Positions 28,599 to 36,919 of a stretch of 64,000 bases of DNA are shown one piece after another. The notes under the pieces are model-generated. The model worked only from the letters and a program-made list of their open reading frames with translations, was not told the origin of the DNA and made no database searches. The translations under genes and the position numbers were made by a program. The stretch is from Alphaproteobacteria bacterium. Its GTDB lineage: Bacteria > Pseudomonadota > Alphaproteobacteria > Rickettsiales > UBA1997. The stretch is taken from positions 31,783 to 95,782 of the forward strand of contig BJGH01000007.1 in the NCBI GenBank assembly GCA_014190355.1, given 5' to 3'. The stretch's first letter is position 1. Each line of letters opens with the position of its first letter.

Positions 28599-29567
28599 TT
28601 ATTCATTCATAAGCTTCACTTCTTTAAAGTAGCGAATTGCTCCTTGATGCATAGGCGCTGAATTACCTTCTTTAAGCATATCTTCTTTTTTAAGATTAGA
28701 AAAAACTGGGTGCAATGTTTTGAAATTATCAAAATTATCAAAGACTGCTTTTGTTAAATTATAAACTACATCAGAATTAGTTTTTTCTGAAGTTACAATT
28801 GCAGCCTTAACTCCAAAGGTTTCGACATTATTTGGATTTCCAGCATACATTCCACCTGGGACAACAGCTTTAACATAAAAAGAATTAATTTGCAGAAGTT
28901 TGTCGATTGTATCTCGATCAATTGGAATAATTCTCACTTTACATGACTGAGTTGCCTCCTGAAGAACGCCATTAGGATTTCCAGAAGCATATATCATTAC
29001 ATCAATTTTATCATCACATAATGCTTTTGGCTGTTCAGAAGGTTGAAGATATGTTATATTTGAAAAGCTTTGTTTATTCCAACCTTTGGCAGACATTAAA
29101 ACTTCCATTGTTGCATACATACCAGAACCCTGAGGTCCAAAGTTTACTCTTTTATTTAAAATGTCATCTAGTTTTTTTATTCCAGATTTTTCTGTTACTG
29201 CAATTGTGAAGGTTTCGGTATATAATGAAAATACTGAACGAAGCTCTTTAAAAGGTTTTTGATCTGCAAAAAAACCTGTTCCGTTATAAGCGTTATATTG
29301 CCAATCAGACTGAACAATACCAAAGTCAATTACGCCATTTCTAATTGCATTAAGATTAGAAACCGATCCTCCGGTAGATTCAACAGAGCATCGTATTCCA
29401 TGTGCTTTTCTACCGCGATTCAGTAAACGACAAATCGCTCCACCTGCTGGATAATAAACCCCTGTTATAGCTCCGGTTCCAACTGAAATATATCTTGTAG
29501 CAGAAAATGATTCTGTTGCAAAAGTAATTAAAGAAAGAAAAATGAGTGTATGAATAGTCTTCTTCAT
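28599..29567 (-). CDS. TAXI-family TRAP transporter solute-binding protein
   Basis: A 322-residue periplasmic binding protein with a signal peptide (cleavage near ESFSA, residue ~22). The mature start ISVGTGAITGVYYPAGGAIC and the STGGSVSNLNAIRNGVIDFGIVQSD segment are characteristic of the TAXI group. Related proteins bind glutamate or other small organic acids. The fused DctQM-type permease that normally pairs with a TAXI protein is not in the window, so the transporter is incomplete here or the permease is encoded elsewhere. Confidence 0.88.
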   Translation of the reverse strand: MKKTIHTLIFLSLITFATESFSATRYISVGTGAITGVYYPAGGAICRLLNRGRKAHGIRCSVESTGGSVSNLNAIRNGVIDFGIVQSDWQYNAYNGTGFFADQKPFKELRSVFSLYTETFTIAVTEKSGIKKLDDILNKRVNFGPQGSGMYATMEVLMSAKGWNKQSFSNITYLQPSEQPKALCDDKIDVMIYASGNPNGVLQEATQSCKVRIIPIDRDTIDKLLQINSFYVKAVVPGGMYAGNPNNVETFGVKAAIVTSEKTNSDVVYNLTKAVFDNFDNFKTLHPVFSNLKKEDMLKEGNSAPMHQGAIRYFKEVKLMNE

Positions 29568-30063
29568 TGTTGAATAAAATTAAATTAAAATAAAAAATAA
29601 AGTTTTAGGTATAATAAAATTATATTATTTTTTTAAAAGTCAAAACTAAAATCAAATTTCTAAAATTTTTTTTTGAAAATCAAGATAAAATTAGCTTTAA
29701 AATTTTAATAGTTTAAAAATTGTAAGTATTAAATTGAATAAATAGCTATACATATTATGGTTTGATCTTGTTTAATCCATATATATCTTATCTCAAGGTT
29801 ATTAATTTAATCGTTAAATTGCAAGTAAATAATACATTTTAAAAAAAATAGTTGCAAAATTTTTTTAAATTCGCTGAAGTGTATACATTAAAAATTGAAT
29901 TGTTAAATTAATCACTCTCGTCTTTATTAAATTATCTTAACAGTTTTTTATTACTAGAAGATAACATTTGGATAAGCAATTCTTTAATTATTGTCCTTCT
30001 TAACCCATGAAACAAAAGATGGATTTGTTAAAAAAATATTATTAACTTAAACTTATTACGATT
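29568..30063. other. Non-coding region between divergent TAXI and GltP-like genes
   Basis: 496 bases, AT-rich, presumably holding the promoters of both divergent genes. A weak inverted repeat with TATGG/CCATA arms occurs around 29755-29783. On the minus strand, TTGACT and TATAAT occur upstream of the TAXI gene but only 13 bases apart. A 12-codon ORF at 30007-30045 ends 18 bases before the next gene. No tRNA or known riboswitch fold was recognised. Confidence 0.35.
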
Positions 30064-31290
30064 ATGAAATTATGGCAACAAGTTCTTATTGGACTAATAC
30101 TTGGGATAATTGCTGGATTTGTTCTTAAAGAAAAAGCAGCTAATTTAAAAATTTTTGGCACTGTTTTTATTACTTTAATTAAAATGGTAATAGTTCCTTT
30201 AATATTTTTTGCCTTACTCTCTGGAATTACCTCAATGCATGGTCAAGGAAATTTTACAAGAGTTGGTATCAAGGGATTTAGTGCTTATATTCTGACAGCT
30301 GTTTTTGCTGTAATTATTGGTTTAACCGCTGGTCATCTTTTTCAACCTGGAGCTGGAGTAGACCTAAGTTCGATACTTCAGACCAATGGTCAACCTACGG
30401 TTTTACCGAACAAAACTCCTCCAACAATTTCAGAATTTTTAATTGGACTTATCCCAACCAACCCAATTAATGCAATGGCTACTGATAATTTTTTACAAAT
30501 TATCATTTTTTCAATTTTTACAGGTATTGTAATTAATATAGTTGGAGAAAAAGCTCGTCCTCTTAAAGAAATCATTTACAGTGCTTCGCAAGTTAGTTTT
30601 AAAATGATTGAAATAATTATTAAACTTGCTCCATTAGGTGTATTTGGTTTTATTGCTTGGGTAATAGGAACTCAAGGGACTGATATTTTAGAAGCTTTAG
30701 CTAAATTAATTATCACCGTCCTTTCAGCATGTGCATTTCAATATGTTGTTTTTGGATTTTTAATTTTATTTTTTGCAAGAATCTCCCCATTTCCTTTTTA
30801 TAAAAAAATACTTTTAACCCAATCTCTTGCTTTTGCAACATCAAGTAGTAAAGCTACCTTATCAACAGCAATGACTCAATTACAAGATCGTATGGGTGTT
30901 TCTAAAACCAACTCAAACTTTTTATTACCACTTGGTGTTTGTATTAACATGGATGGAACTGCTATATATCTTGGTATTTGTGCATTATTCTTTGCTCAAG
31001 CTTATGGAATTGATTTAACATATCATAACTACCTGATGTTAGTTTTAACTTGTACACTTGGATCAATTGGTGCAGCTGGAATTCCAAGTGGATCAATTAT
31101 TTTTATGAGTATGGTTCTTACTTCGGTTAATCTTCCTGTTGAAGGAGTTGGAATTATTCTTGGGGTTGATCGTATTTTAGATATGGTTAGAACAACAATA
31201 AATATCACAGGTGATAGTGCAATTACATTAATTGTTGACAAAACTGAAGGTGGACTTGATGAAAAAACTTATCATGCTAAAGACCTATAA
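30064..31290 (+). CDS. Dicarboxylate/glutamate:cation symporter, GltP-like
   Basis: A 408-residue DAACS-family transporter of the GltP/GltT branch, distinct from the DctA-like copy at 24841-26076. Visible motifs are TSSSKATLSTAM (HP1), the TM7 signature INMDGTAIY, GIPSGS (HP2) and GVDRILDMVRTTINITGD in TM8, where the Arg is the residue associated with acidic amino acid binding. It likely imports glutamate or aspartate. lolA overlaps its 3' end. Confidence 0.9.
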   Translation: MKLWQQVLIGLILGIIAGFVLKEKAANLKIFGTVFITLIKMVIVPLIFFALLSGITSMHGQGNFTRVGIKGFSAYILTAVFAVIIGLTAGHLFQPGAGVDLSSILQTNGQPTVLPNKTPPTISEFLIGLIPTNPINAMATDNFLQIIIFSIFTGIVINIVGEKARPLKEIIYSASQVSFKMIEIIIKLAPLGVFGFIAWVIGTQGTDILEALAKLIITVLSACAFQYVVFGFLILFFARISPFPFYKKILLTQSLAFATSSSKATLSTAMTQLQDRMGVSKTNSNFLLPLGVCINMDGTAIYLGICALFFAQAYGIDLTYHNYLMLVLTCTLGSIGAAGIPSGSIIFMSMVLTSVNLPVEGVGIILGVDRILDMVRTTINITGDSAITLIVDKTEGGLDEKTYHAKDL

Positions 31291-32005
31291 TCAAAAAATT
31301 TTTAACAAGAATTATAATTTTAAAAAAATTATATTTCTTGTTAATTTTTTATTTTTTTTTGCTGCATTAAATATCCAAAACGCACCTGCTTTTGAGAACA
31401 TTAAAGCAACTAATAAAATTTTAAAAACATCACAAGCTCAAAATAATAATTCAGAATATCTTCTTGAGAAATATAAAACAGAAATTTCTCAAATTGAGGA
31501 TTTTTTAAATAGTATCTCAAACCTCAAAGCTAATTTTATTCAAACTATTGATGATTCTAAAGTTGAGGGTATTTTTTATTTATCAAGAACTAAAGAGAAA
31601 GCAGGAAAGATGAGAATAGAATATCTTGCCGATCCTAAGGTTCTAATTGTCGTTAATGGATCTATTTTATCTTATCATGATATTGAACTTGATGAAATTT
31701 CAAAACTTAGTACCAATACCACTCCAGCCTCATTTTTAACCAGACCAAATATAAGTTTTAATAGCAAAGATATCGAAATAACAAATATTATTAAAGATCA
31801 AGAACAAATCAAAATTTCACTTCTTAAAAAAAATCGAAAAGATGCAGGTGAATTTAGTTTAATTTTTAAGACCGATCCTTTAGAATTTATAAAAATGGAA
31901 GTAAAAAATGATCTAGGACAGGAAATTTTAGTATCCTTAAAAAATATTGAATTTCCTAATTCAATATCTAATAATTTTTTTATTATTAAAGATAACAATT
32001 TTTAA
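31274..32005 (+). CDS. lolA: Outer-membrane lipoprotein carrier protein LolA
   Basis: Periplasmic chaperone that carries lipoproteins from LolCDE to the outer membrane. After a hydrophobic signal segment (ending near NAPA) and a polar spacer, the domain shows the LolA pattern NSISNLKANFIQTIDDSKVEGIFYL and GKMRIEYLADPKVLIVVNGS. Starts at 31232, 31259 and 31274 are possible; 31274 gives the smallest overlap (17 bases) with the transporter gene and a normal signal peptide. LolCDE and LolB are not in the window. Confidence 0.78.
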   Translation: MLKTYNQKIFNKNYNFKKIIFLVNFLFFFAALNIQNAPAFENIKATNKILKTSQAQNNNSEYLLEKYKTEISQIEDFLNSISNLKANFIQTIDDSKVEGIFYLSRTKEKAGKMRIEYLADPKVLIVVNGSILSYHDIELDEISKLSTNTTPASFLTRPNISFNSKDIEITNIIKDQEQIKISLLKKNRKDAGEFSLIFKTDPLEFIKMEVKNDLGQEILVSLKNIEFPNSISNNFFIIKDNNF

Positions 32006-32051
32006 GTATAAATATTACTTAGCTTTGTAAAACCTCATTAATAACCTATTT

Positions 32052-32474
32052 ATGGCTTTTTCAAATACCACAAAATCCACTCATAAAAAACGTAAAACTA
32101 TTTGTGATATCAACATTACTCCTTTTGTTGATATTCTTTTAGTTTTGTTAATTATTTTTATGATTTCAGCGCCTATGATGACCAGTAGCGTCAGCATTAA
32201 TCTTCCCAAAGGAACTAAGACACCAATTGAAGAGTCTGTTTTGCCAATCTCAGTATCAGTAAAAGCCGATGGCACAATTTATCTTCAAGATGAATTAATA
32301 AAGATAAATGAATTGAATTCAGATCTTTTAAAACTAACCTCAAACAACCTTGAAACTAAAATTTATGTTCATGCTGATAAAGCTTTAGATTATGGAAAAG
32401 TTATGAATATAGTTAGTGCAATTAGTTCAATTGGTTTTAACAAAGTTATATTAGTAACAGAAATTTTAAAATGA
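32052..32474 (+). CDS. tolR: ExbD/TolR-family biopolymer transport protein
   Basis: A 140-residue inner-membrane protein with one span. The essential Asp27 lies in ITPFVDILLVLLIIFMI; the rest is the periplasmic ExbD/TolR domain ending in a valine-rich strand. With a TolQ/ExbB partner it uses the proton gradient to energise the outer membrane. Its stop overlaps the next gene start as ATGA, and that gene looks like tolA, which favours TolR over ExbD. tolQ is missing from this cluster. Confidence 0.9.
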   Translation: MAFSNTTKSTHKKRKTICDINITPFVDILLVLLIIFMISAPMMTSSVSINLPKGTKTPIEESVLPISVSVKADGTIYLQDELIKINELNSDLLKLTSNNLETKIYVHADKALDYGKVMNIVSAISSIGFNKVILVTEILK

Positions 32475-33295
32475 TAAAAAATATCTTTTATTCAGTTTTC
32501 TTGCATTCATTGTTAATTTTAACTTTTATTATAAGTTTCAAAAAACAATCAATAATTGAAAGTTATAACCAACAATTATCTGTAGGTTTTAGTAACTCTA
32601 TTTCAGCAAGTGAATTATCGACTCTCAAGCTAAGTCAGTTAGCTGAAAAGAAAATCGAAAATCCCAATCCTAAAATCGAACCTGACAAAAATAACTTATC
32701 AGCGTCTCTTAAAAATAAACAATTAATAGAAAAGCCACCAATTAAACAAATTGCCAATAAAACTAATTCTTCTAATGCCATCAACAATAATTTAAATAAT
32801 ACATTGCCATCTCAAAATCAGCAAGTTCTTCAAAATAATTCTGCAAATACCCCAGATAAACCAGTAACTGAATCAACAACAAATTTAATTAAAACAGAAA
32901 CAGAAACCAAAACTAAAACAAAACAAGTTGAAAATTTAGTAAAAAATTATCCAGCTAATATTAAATCACTTGAAGAAAGTTCGCTTTCATTTAAAGAAAA
33001 AACTAATATTTTATCGCAACTTAAAATGTGTTATAAAAGAGCAATAACCGAAACTAGACAAGCTAGCAAACTGAGTTTAGAAATTAATGTTAAAATAAGT
33101 AAAGAAGGATATATAGAGTCCGATTTAAATCAATTAATCGACAAAATTAGATATAATAACCCTGAGCACCATGAATATAAAAAATTAATTGACAATGTAA
33201 AAAAAGCGTTAGATCTTTGTAGCCCTCTAAGAAACTTGCCAAGCGAAAAATATGATGTATGGAGAGAATTAATTCTTCGCTTCGATCCAGAATAA
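32471..33295 (+). CDS. tolA: TolA-like periplasm-spanning protein
   Basis: A 274-residue protein with an N-terminal membrane helix (~8-22), a long low-complexity region rich in Asn, Lys, Gln and Thr (~25-170) and a C-terminal globular part with two cysteines (LKMCYKRAITETRQ and KALDLCSPLRNLP). This layout and the TolR neighbour identify it as TolA, which links the inner-membrane TolQR motor to Pal and TolB. Central Ala/Lys helices of enterobacterial TolA are replaced by Asn/Lys-rich sequence, in line with the genome's AT bias. Confidence 0.78.
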   Translation: MIKNIFYSVFLHSLLILTFIISFKKQSIIESYNQQLSVGFSNSISASELSTLKLSQLAEKKIENPNPKIEPDKNNLSASLKNKQLIEKPPIKQIANKTNSSNAINNNLNNTLPSQNQQVLQNNSANTPDKPVTESTTNLIKTETETKTKTKQVENLVKNYPANIKSLEESSLSFKEKTNILSQLKMCYKRAITETRQASKLSLEINVKISKEGYIESDLNQLIDKIRYNNPEHHEYKKLIDNVKKALDLCSPLRNLPSEKYDVWRELILRFDPE

Positions 33296-33314
33296 TTTTT
33301 TTTAACTCTTTTAT

Positions 33315-33352
33315 AAATATTTTAATATTAAATATTTAATATTAAAATATTT
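33315..33352. terminator. 38-bp perfect AT-only palindrome after tolA
   Basis: A perfect 38-base palindrome, consisting only of A and T, lies 20 bases after the tolA stop and 30 bases before the next small gene. It would form a 19-bp stem with minimal loop and is followed by a short T-run, so a terminator or RNA end-protecting hairpin for the gltP-lolA-tolR-tolA unit is likely. The exact symmetry could also suit a protein-binding site. Confidence 0.6.
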
Positions 33353-33382
33353 TTTAACTAAAATCTAATCAATATTTTAAAT

Positions 33383-33559
33383 ATGAATAACAGCGTTAAT
33401 CCAATTAAAAAACCAGAATATCCAGAATACAAGTATAGTAATTTTAAAAAAATTATTGAAATACTTCAGCAAATGGAGAACCATACTGCAAATTTAAGAA
33501 AGTCAATTGTTAATGAAATCAAAAAAGAATTTACTAATAACAATCCCAGATCACGCTAA
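33383..33559 (+). CDS. Small 58-residue protein, unrecognised
   Basis: An open frame of 58 codons, beginning MNNSVNPIKKPEYPEYKYSN, with a predicted amphipathic helix (NFKKIIEILQQMENHTANLRKSIVNEIKKEF) and a basic end. Codon use and amino acid pattern look protein-like. It overlaps the 3' end of the convergent membrane gene by four bases. No function is apparent. Confidence 0.5.
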   Translation: MNNSVNPIKKPEYPEYKYSNFKKIIEILQQMENHTANLRKSIVNEIKKEFTNNNPRSR

Positions 33560-33837
33560 AGAGGATTCGAATTATTTTTTTTATTTCTCTTAATATTTTG
33601 GGCAATTCCAATGCCTATTAAAATATTAATTGAAAATAAAATCATTATCGAAAGTATTATTGTAATGATTTCGTCTATTAAAATATTTTTACGAGCAAGA
33701 TAGGATATTAAGACTATAAAAGCACTGTAGGAAACTGATAGATAAGCAATTTTCTTAAAGTAATCATTTAAATAGAATAATCCAAATATCCCTACAAGAC
33801 ATATTAGAATTAATAATGTAAAAATTATATAACTCAT
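33556..33837 (-). CDS. Small three-span membrane protein
   Basis: A 93-residue protein with three hydrophobic segments (~3-23, ~31-48 and ~55-80) and a basic, Asn/Lys-rich C-terminus. Size and layout recall MrpC/NuoK-type small subunits, though I cannot see a decisive motif. If related to them, it could partner the diverged MrpD-like proteins at 10930-13896. It is divergent from the IalB-like gene with only 7 bases between start codons, so each promoter must overlap the other gene. Confidence 0.55.
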   Translation of the reverse strand: MSYIIFTLLILICLVGIFGLFYLNDYFKKIAYLSVSYSAFIVLISYLARKNILIDEIITIILSIMILFSINILIGIGIAQNIKRNKKNNSNPL

Positions 33838-33844
33838 AAGATTT

Positions 33845-34345
33845 ATGAAAAAAATATTAGTCAGTTTTTTATTATTTTTTTACTTTATTTTTAATGCCAA
33901 TGCTGAAGTTATTGACGTTAGAAATGAAGAAAAAAATTTTGGTGAATGGAAAGTAATTTGTGAAATTGATGACATGATGAGCTATGCTCACTGCAAAATT
34001 GCTACAAAATTCTTTGACAATTCTTCAGTTATAACATTACAACCCTTTGCTAAATTTGCCAATCAATTTTTTATAATTATTCCACAAATAAGCCTCGGTT
34101 CTTTTGTTAAAATCAGAGTTGATCAAAATGACCTAATTCTTTCAAAAAATATTTCTGCAAAAGAGTTTGGACTCATTCCTTTAGATGATTTGCAAAAAAA
34201 TAATTTATTTTTACAAATGAAAACAGGTGATTTCTTATTTTTACGATTTAATATAAAAGGACAACAAAAAGAAATCACTGCCAAAATAAACCTTCAAGAC
34301 TTTCGTGATGCATTAGATTATTATAATAACAAAGCATCAAAATAA
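33845..34345 (+). CDS. IalB-family (invasion-associated locus B) secreted protein
   Basis: A 166-residue protein with a clear signal peptide (MKKILVSFLLFFYFIFNANA). The mature part begins with NFGEWKVICEIDD and a second cysteine in YAHCKI, the usual two-cysteine start of the IalB family, and has IalB-like beta strands. IalB in Bartonella is linked to erythrocyte invasion, but the family is common in free-living alphaproteobacteria, so a virulence role cannot be assumed. gap follows by 15 bases. Confidence 0.8.
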   Translation: MKKILVSFLLFFYFIFNANAEVIDVRNEEKNFGEWKVICEIDDMMSYAHCKIATKFFDNSSVITLQPFAKFANQFFIIIPQISLGSFVKIRVDQNDLILSKNISAKEFGLIPLDDLQKNNLFLQMKTGDFLFLRFNIKGQQKEITAKINLQDFRDALDYYNNKASK

Positions 34346-34360
34346 TTAAATTTTAATATT

Positions 34361-35368
34361 ATGACAATTAGAATTGCCGTTAATGGACCAGGAAGAATAG
34401 GACGCTCAATTGTTCGAGCAATTTATGAAGAAAACTTTAATGATATTGAGTTGGTTGCAATTAACTCCTCTGCTCCAATTGATACTTTGCAACATCTTTT
34501 ACGATATGACTCAGTTCATGGTAAGTTTAATCATAAAGTTGAAGTAAGTGAAAATAAATTATTTATCAATGACAAAGAAATTAAATTATGCTCTCAAAGA
34601 GATCCTAAAAAACTTCCATGGCATGAAATGAATATCGATTTAGTATTTGAATGCACTGGAGCATTTACTTCTCTTGATGATGCAAGTCAACATTTAGAAT
34701 CTGGTGCAAAAAAAGTTATTATTTCTGCACCTGCTAAAGAAAGCAACGTTAAAACAATAGTTTTTGGAGTTAATGAAAATCAAATTACCAACGATGACAA
34801 GGTTATTTCAATTGGCTCATGTACTACAAATTGCCTTGCGCCAATCGCTAAAATTCTTAATGATAAAATTGGTATTGAAAAAGGTGTTATGACCACGGTT
34901 CATGCCTATACAAATGATCAAAATATTGTTGATAATACTCATAAGGATTTAAGAAGAGCAAGAGCATGTGCAATGTCAATGATTCCAACTTCAACTGGTG
35001 CAGCAAAAGCCATTGGTCTTGTACTTCCTGAACTCAAAGGCAAACTTGATGGGGTTGCAATTAGAGTTCCTACGCCAAATGTTTCAATGGTTGATTTAAA
35101 CTTTATTGCTTCAAGAAATACCACAATTGAAGAAGTTAATCTTGCTATTAAAGAAGCTTTGCATGGTAATTTAAAACGAGCAGTGCAATATGTTGAAGAA
35201 CCTCTTGTTTCAATAGATTTTAATCATACCACTTACAGCTCATGCTTTGATGCTACTCAAACTAAAGTTATAAAAGATAATTTAGTTAAAGTTTGCTCAT
35301 GGTATGATAATGAATGGGCTTTCTCGGTTAGAATGCTCGATGTTGCAAAAATTATGATTAAAAAATAA
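34361..35368 (+). CDS. gap: Glyceraldehyde-3-phosphate dehydrogenase, GapB-like
   Basis: A 335-residue GAPDH with the nucleotide loop NGPGRIGRS and catalytic Cys154 in GSCTTNC. Where NAD-specific forms have Asp after the second beta strand (IND), this protein has IN-Ser36-Ser, a change seen in NADP-using, gluconeogenic GapB enzymes; the neighbouring TLQHLLRYDSVHGKF also matches that type. This suggests anabolic use, feeding triose phosphate from C4 or amino acid carbon. pgk is not adjacent. Cofactor preference is inference. Confidence 0.9.
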   Translation: MTIRIAVNGPGRIGRSIVRAIYEENFNDIELVAINSSAPIDTLQHLLRYDSVHGKFNHKVEVSENKLFINDKEIKLCSQRDPKKLPWHEMNIDLVFECTGAFTSLDDASQHLESGAKKVIISAPAKESNVKTIVFGVNENQITNDDKVISIGSCTTNCLAPIAKILNDKIGIEKGVMTTVHAYTNDQNIVDNTHKDLRRARACAMSMIPTSTGAAKAIGLVLPELKGKLDGVAIRVPTPNVSMVDLNFIASRNTTIEEVNLAIKEALHGNLKRAVQYVEEPLVSIDFNHTTYSSCFDATQTKVIKDNLVKVCSWYDNEWAFSVRMLDVAKIMIKK

Positions 35369-35370
35369 TT

Positions 35371-36894
35371 TTAAATTTTATTTAATTTTTTTGCTTTTAA
35401 AGCCTGCCAATATTGAATTCTTTTGTGAAGATCTTTTTCAAATCCTCGATTAGATGGTTGATAAAAGTTAAGATTTTCGGGTTGCAAAAGCATTTTATTT
35501 CTTAACTCTTCAGGTAGATATTCTTGCCCAGAAAAACAATCTTTAGTGTCATGATCATAAATATAATCTTGAAGTGATTCATCATAACTTTTAGAATTAA
35601 TTGTATTTTCTTCATCAACAGCCAGTTGATTTTTTTGTAAATTTTTTTTACTTAGTTTTACATAAGAACTATCACAGATATAAAAAGGTGGATTAAAGCT
35701 AGTTGACGAATTTGCTATTTCTAAAGCTGATTGATGAGCCAGATAACTTGCATTTGATTTAGGAGCACAAGCACAATAAATTGTTGCATGAGATAATGCA
35801 TAATCTCCTTCAGGACTTCCTAAAAAATTATAATTTTCTATAGCATTCATTACCTGAACCAATGCCTGAGGATCTGCCATTCCGATATCTTCAGTTGCAA
35901 ACCTAGCTAGTCGACGAAAAATATAATGAATATCTTGTTTGGCGATTAGCATTCGAGCAAGATAATACAAAGCACTATTTACATCTGATCCACGCAATGA
36001 TTTATGAAATGCACTTATCAAATTATAGTGCATATCTCCTTTGTTATCAAAATGAGCACTGCGTTTTGCGATAATCTGCTTTAACTGATCCTCATTTATC
36101 ATCATTCTTTCTTGCTCGCTAATTTGTAATTGATTATGGCTTAACGAATCATTTTTAAAATATTCTTGATATGATAATATTTGTTCACAGGCATTAATCA
36201 AATATCTAGCATCACCACATGCTAAGCTAATTAAATATTTTCTAGCATCTGGAGTTATTAAAAGTTTACAATTAATTTTATCTTCAACTCTTTGAATAAT
36301 CTTTTCTAAATCATTCTCGTCTAGTAAATTTAATTGCAAAATCTGACATCGCGAAATTAATGCCGAGTTTAAGGCAAAAGATGGGTTTTGAGTAGTAGTT
36401 GCAATTAATATAATCAAACCTTCTTCAATCACATTTAAAAATAAATCCTGCTGATTTTTATTAAAGTGATGAAACTCATCTACAAACAATAAAATAGGTT
36501 TATTGCTTGATAAATTATCTAAATGATCAATGTTTTTTTTTGCAGAAAATAAATCAGCTGAGTTATTGTCTGATTGATTTAAAGTTAGTCTTGCTTCATC
36601 AAATATTTTTTTTAATTCAGCACTTGTTGAATTTAAGGCTGATAATGAATAAGCTTTACCTTGATAGTTATCAATAATTAATTTGGCTATTGTTGTTTTA
36701 CCAGTTCCCGATGGACCAGATAATATCATGGAGGGAATTTTTTGTGAAGCAATAATCGCTGACAAAATTTTATTTTTATTTAACAAATGATTTTGTCCAA
36801 CTAGTTCAGTTATTTTTTTAGGACGAATTACTTCTGATAAATTTGCTAATTTATATAACTCATGATGTTCTTTTAAATTGTTTTTTAAAGTCAT
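35371..36894 (-). CDS. rarA: Replication-associated recombination protein A (MgsA/RarA AAA+ ATPase)
   Basis: AAA+ ATPase related to clamp loaders, acting at stalled replication forks. The 507 residues have Walker A GPSGTGKTT near residue 60, a Walker B LLFVDEFHHFNK and sensor TTTQNPSFALNSALISRC. The C-terminal part includes HKSLRGSDVNSALYYLARML and AIYCACAPKSNASY, and ends with the RGFEKDLHKRIQYW pattern. It is longer than the usual ~440 residues owing to polar insertions around residues 240-275 and 400-450. Confidence 0.92.
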   Translation of the reverse strand: MTLKNNLKEHHELYKLANLSEVIRPKKITELVGQNHLLNKNKILSAIIASQKIPSMILSGPSGTGKTTIAKLIIDNYQGKAYSLSALNSTSAELKKIFDEARLTLNQSDNNSADLFSAKKNIDHLDNLSSNKPILLFVDEFHHFNKNQQDLFLNVIEEGLIILIATTTQNPSFALNSALISRCQILQLNLLDENDLEKIIQRVEDKINCKLLITPDARKYLISLACGDARYLINACEQILSYQEYFKNDSLSHNQLQISEQERMMINEDQLKQIIAKRSAHFDNKGDMHYNLISAFHKSLRGSDVNSALYYLARMLIAKQDIHYIFRRLARFATEDIGMADPQALVQVMNAIENYNFLGSPEGDYALSHATIYCACAPKSNASYLAHQSALEIANSSTSFNPPFYICDSSYVKLSKKNLQKNQLAVDEENTINSKSYDESLQDYIYDHDTKDCFSGQEYLPEELRNKMLLQPENLNFYQPSNRGFEKDLHKRIQYWQALKAKKLNKI

Positions 36895-36919
36895 TGCTAA
36901 ATTTATAAATAATTTCCAA

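Noticed and set aside
29755-29783. TATGG/CCATA inverted repeat as an operator
   Set aside because: Only five clear base pairs and a long spacer; expected by chance.
30007-30045. 12-codon ORF before the GltP-like gene as a leader peptide
   Set aside because: Too short, Lys-rich as expected by chance in A-rich DNA, and no attenuator-like hairpin follows.
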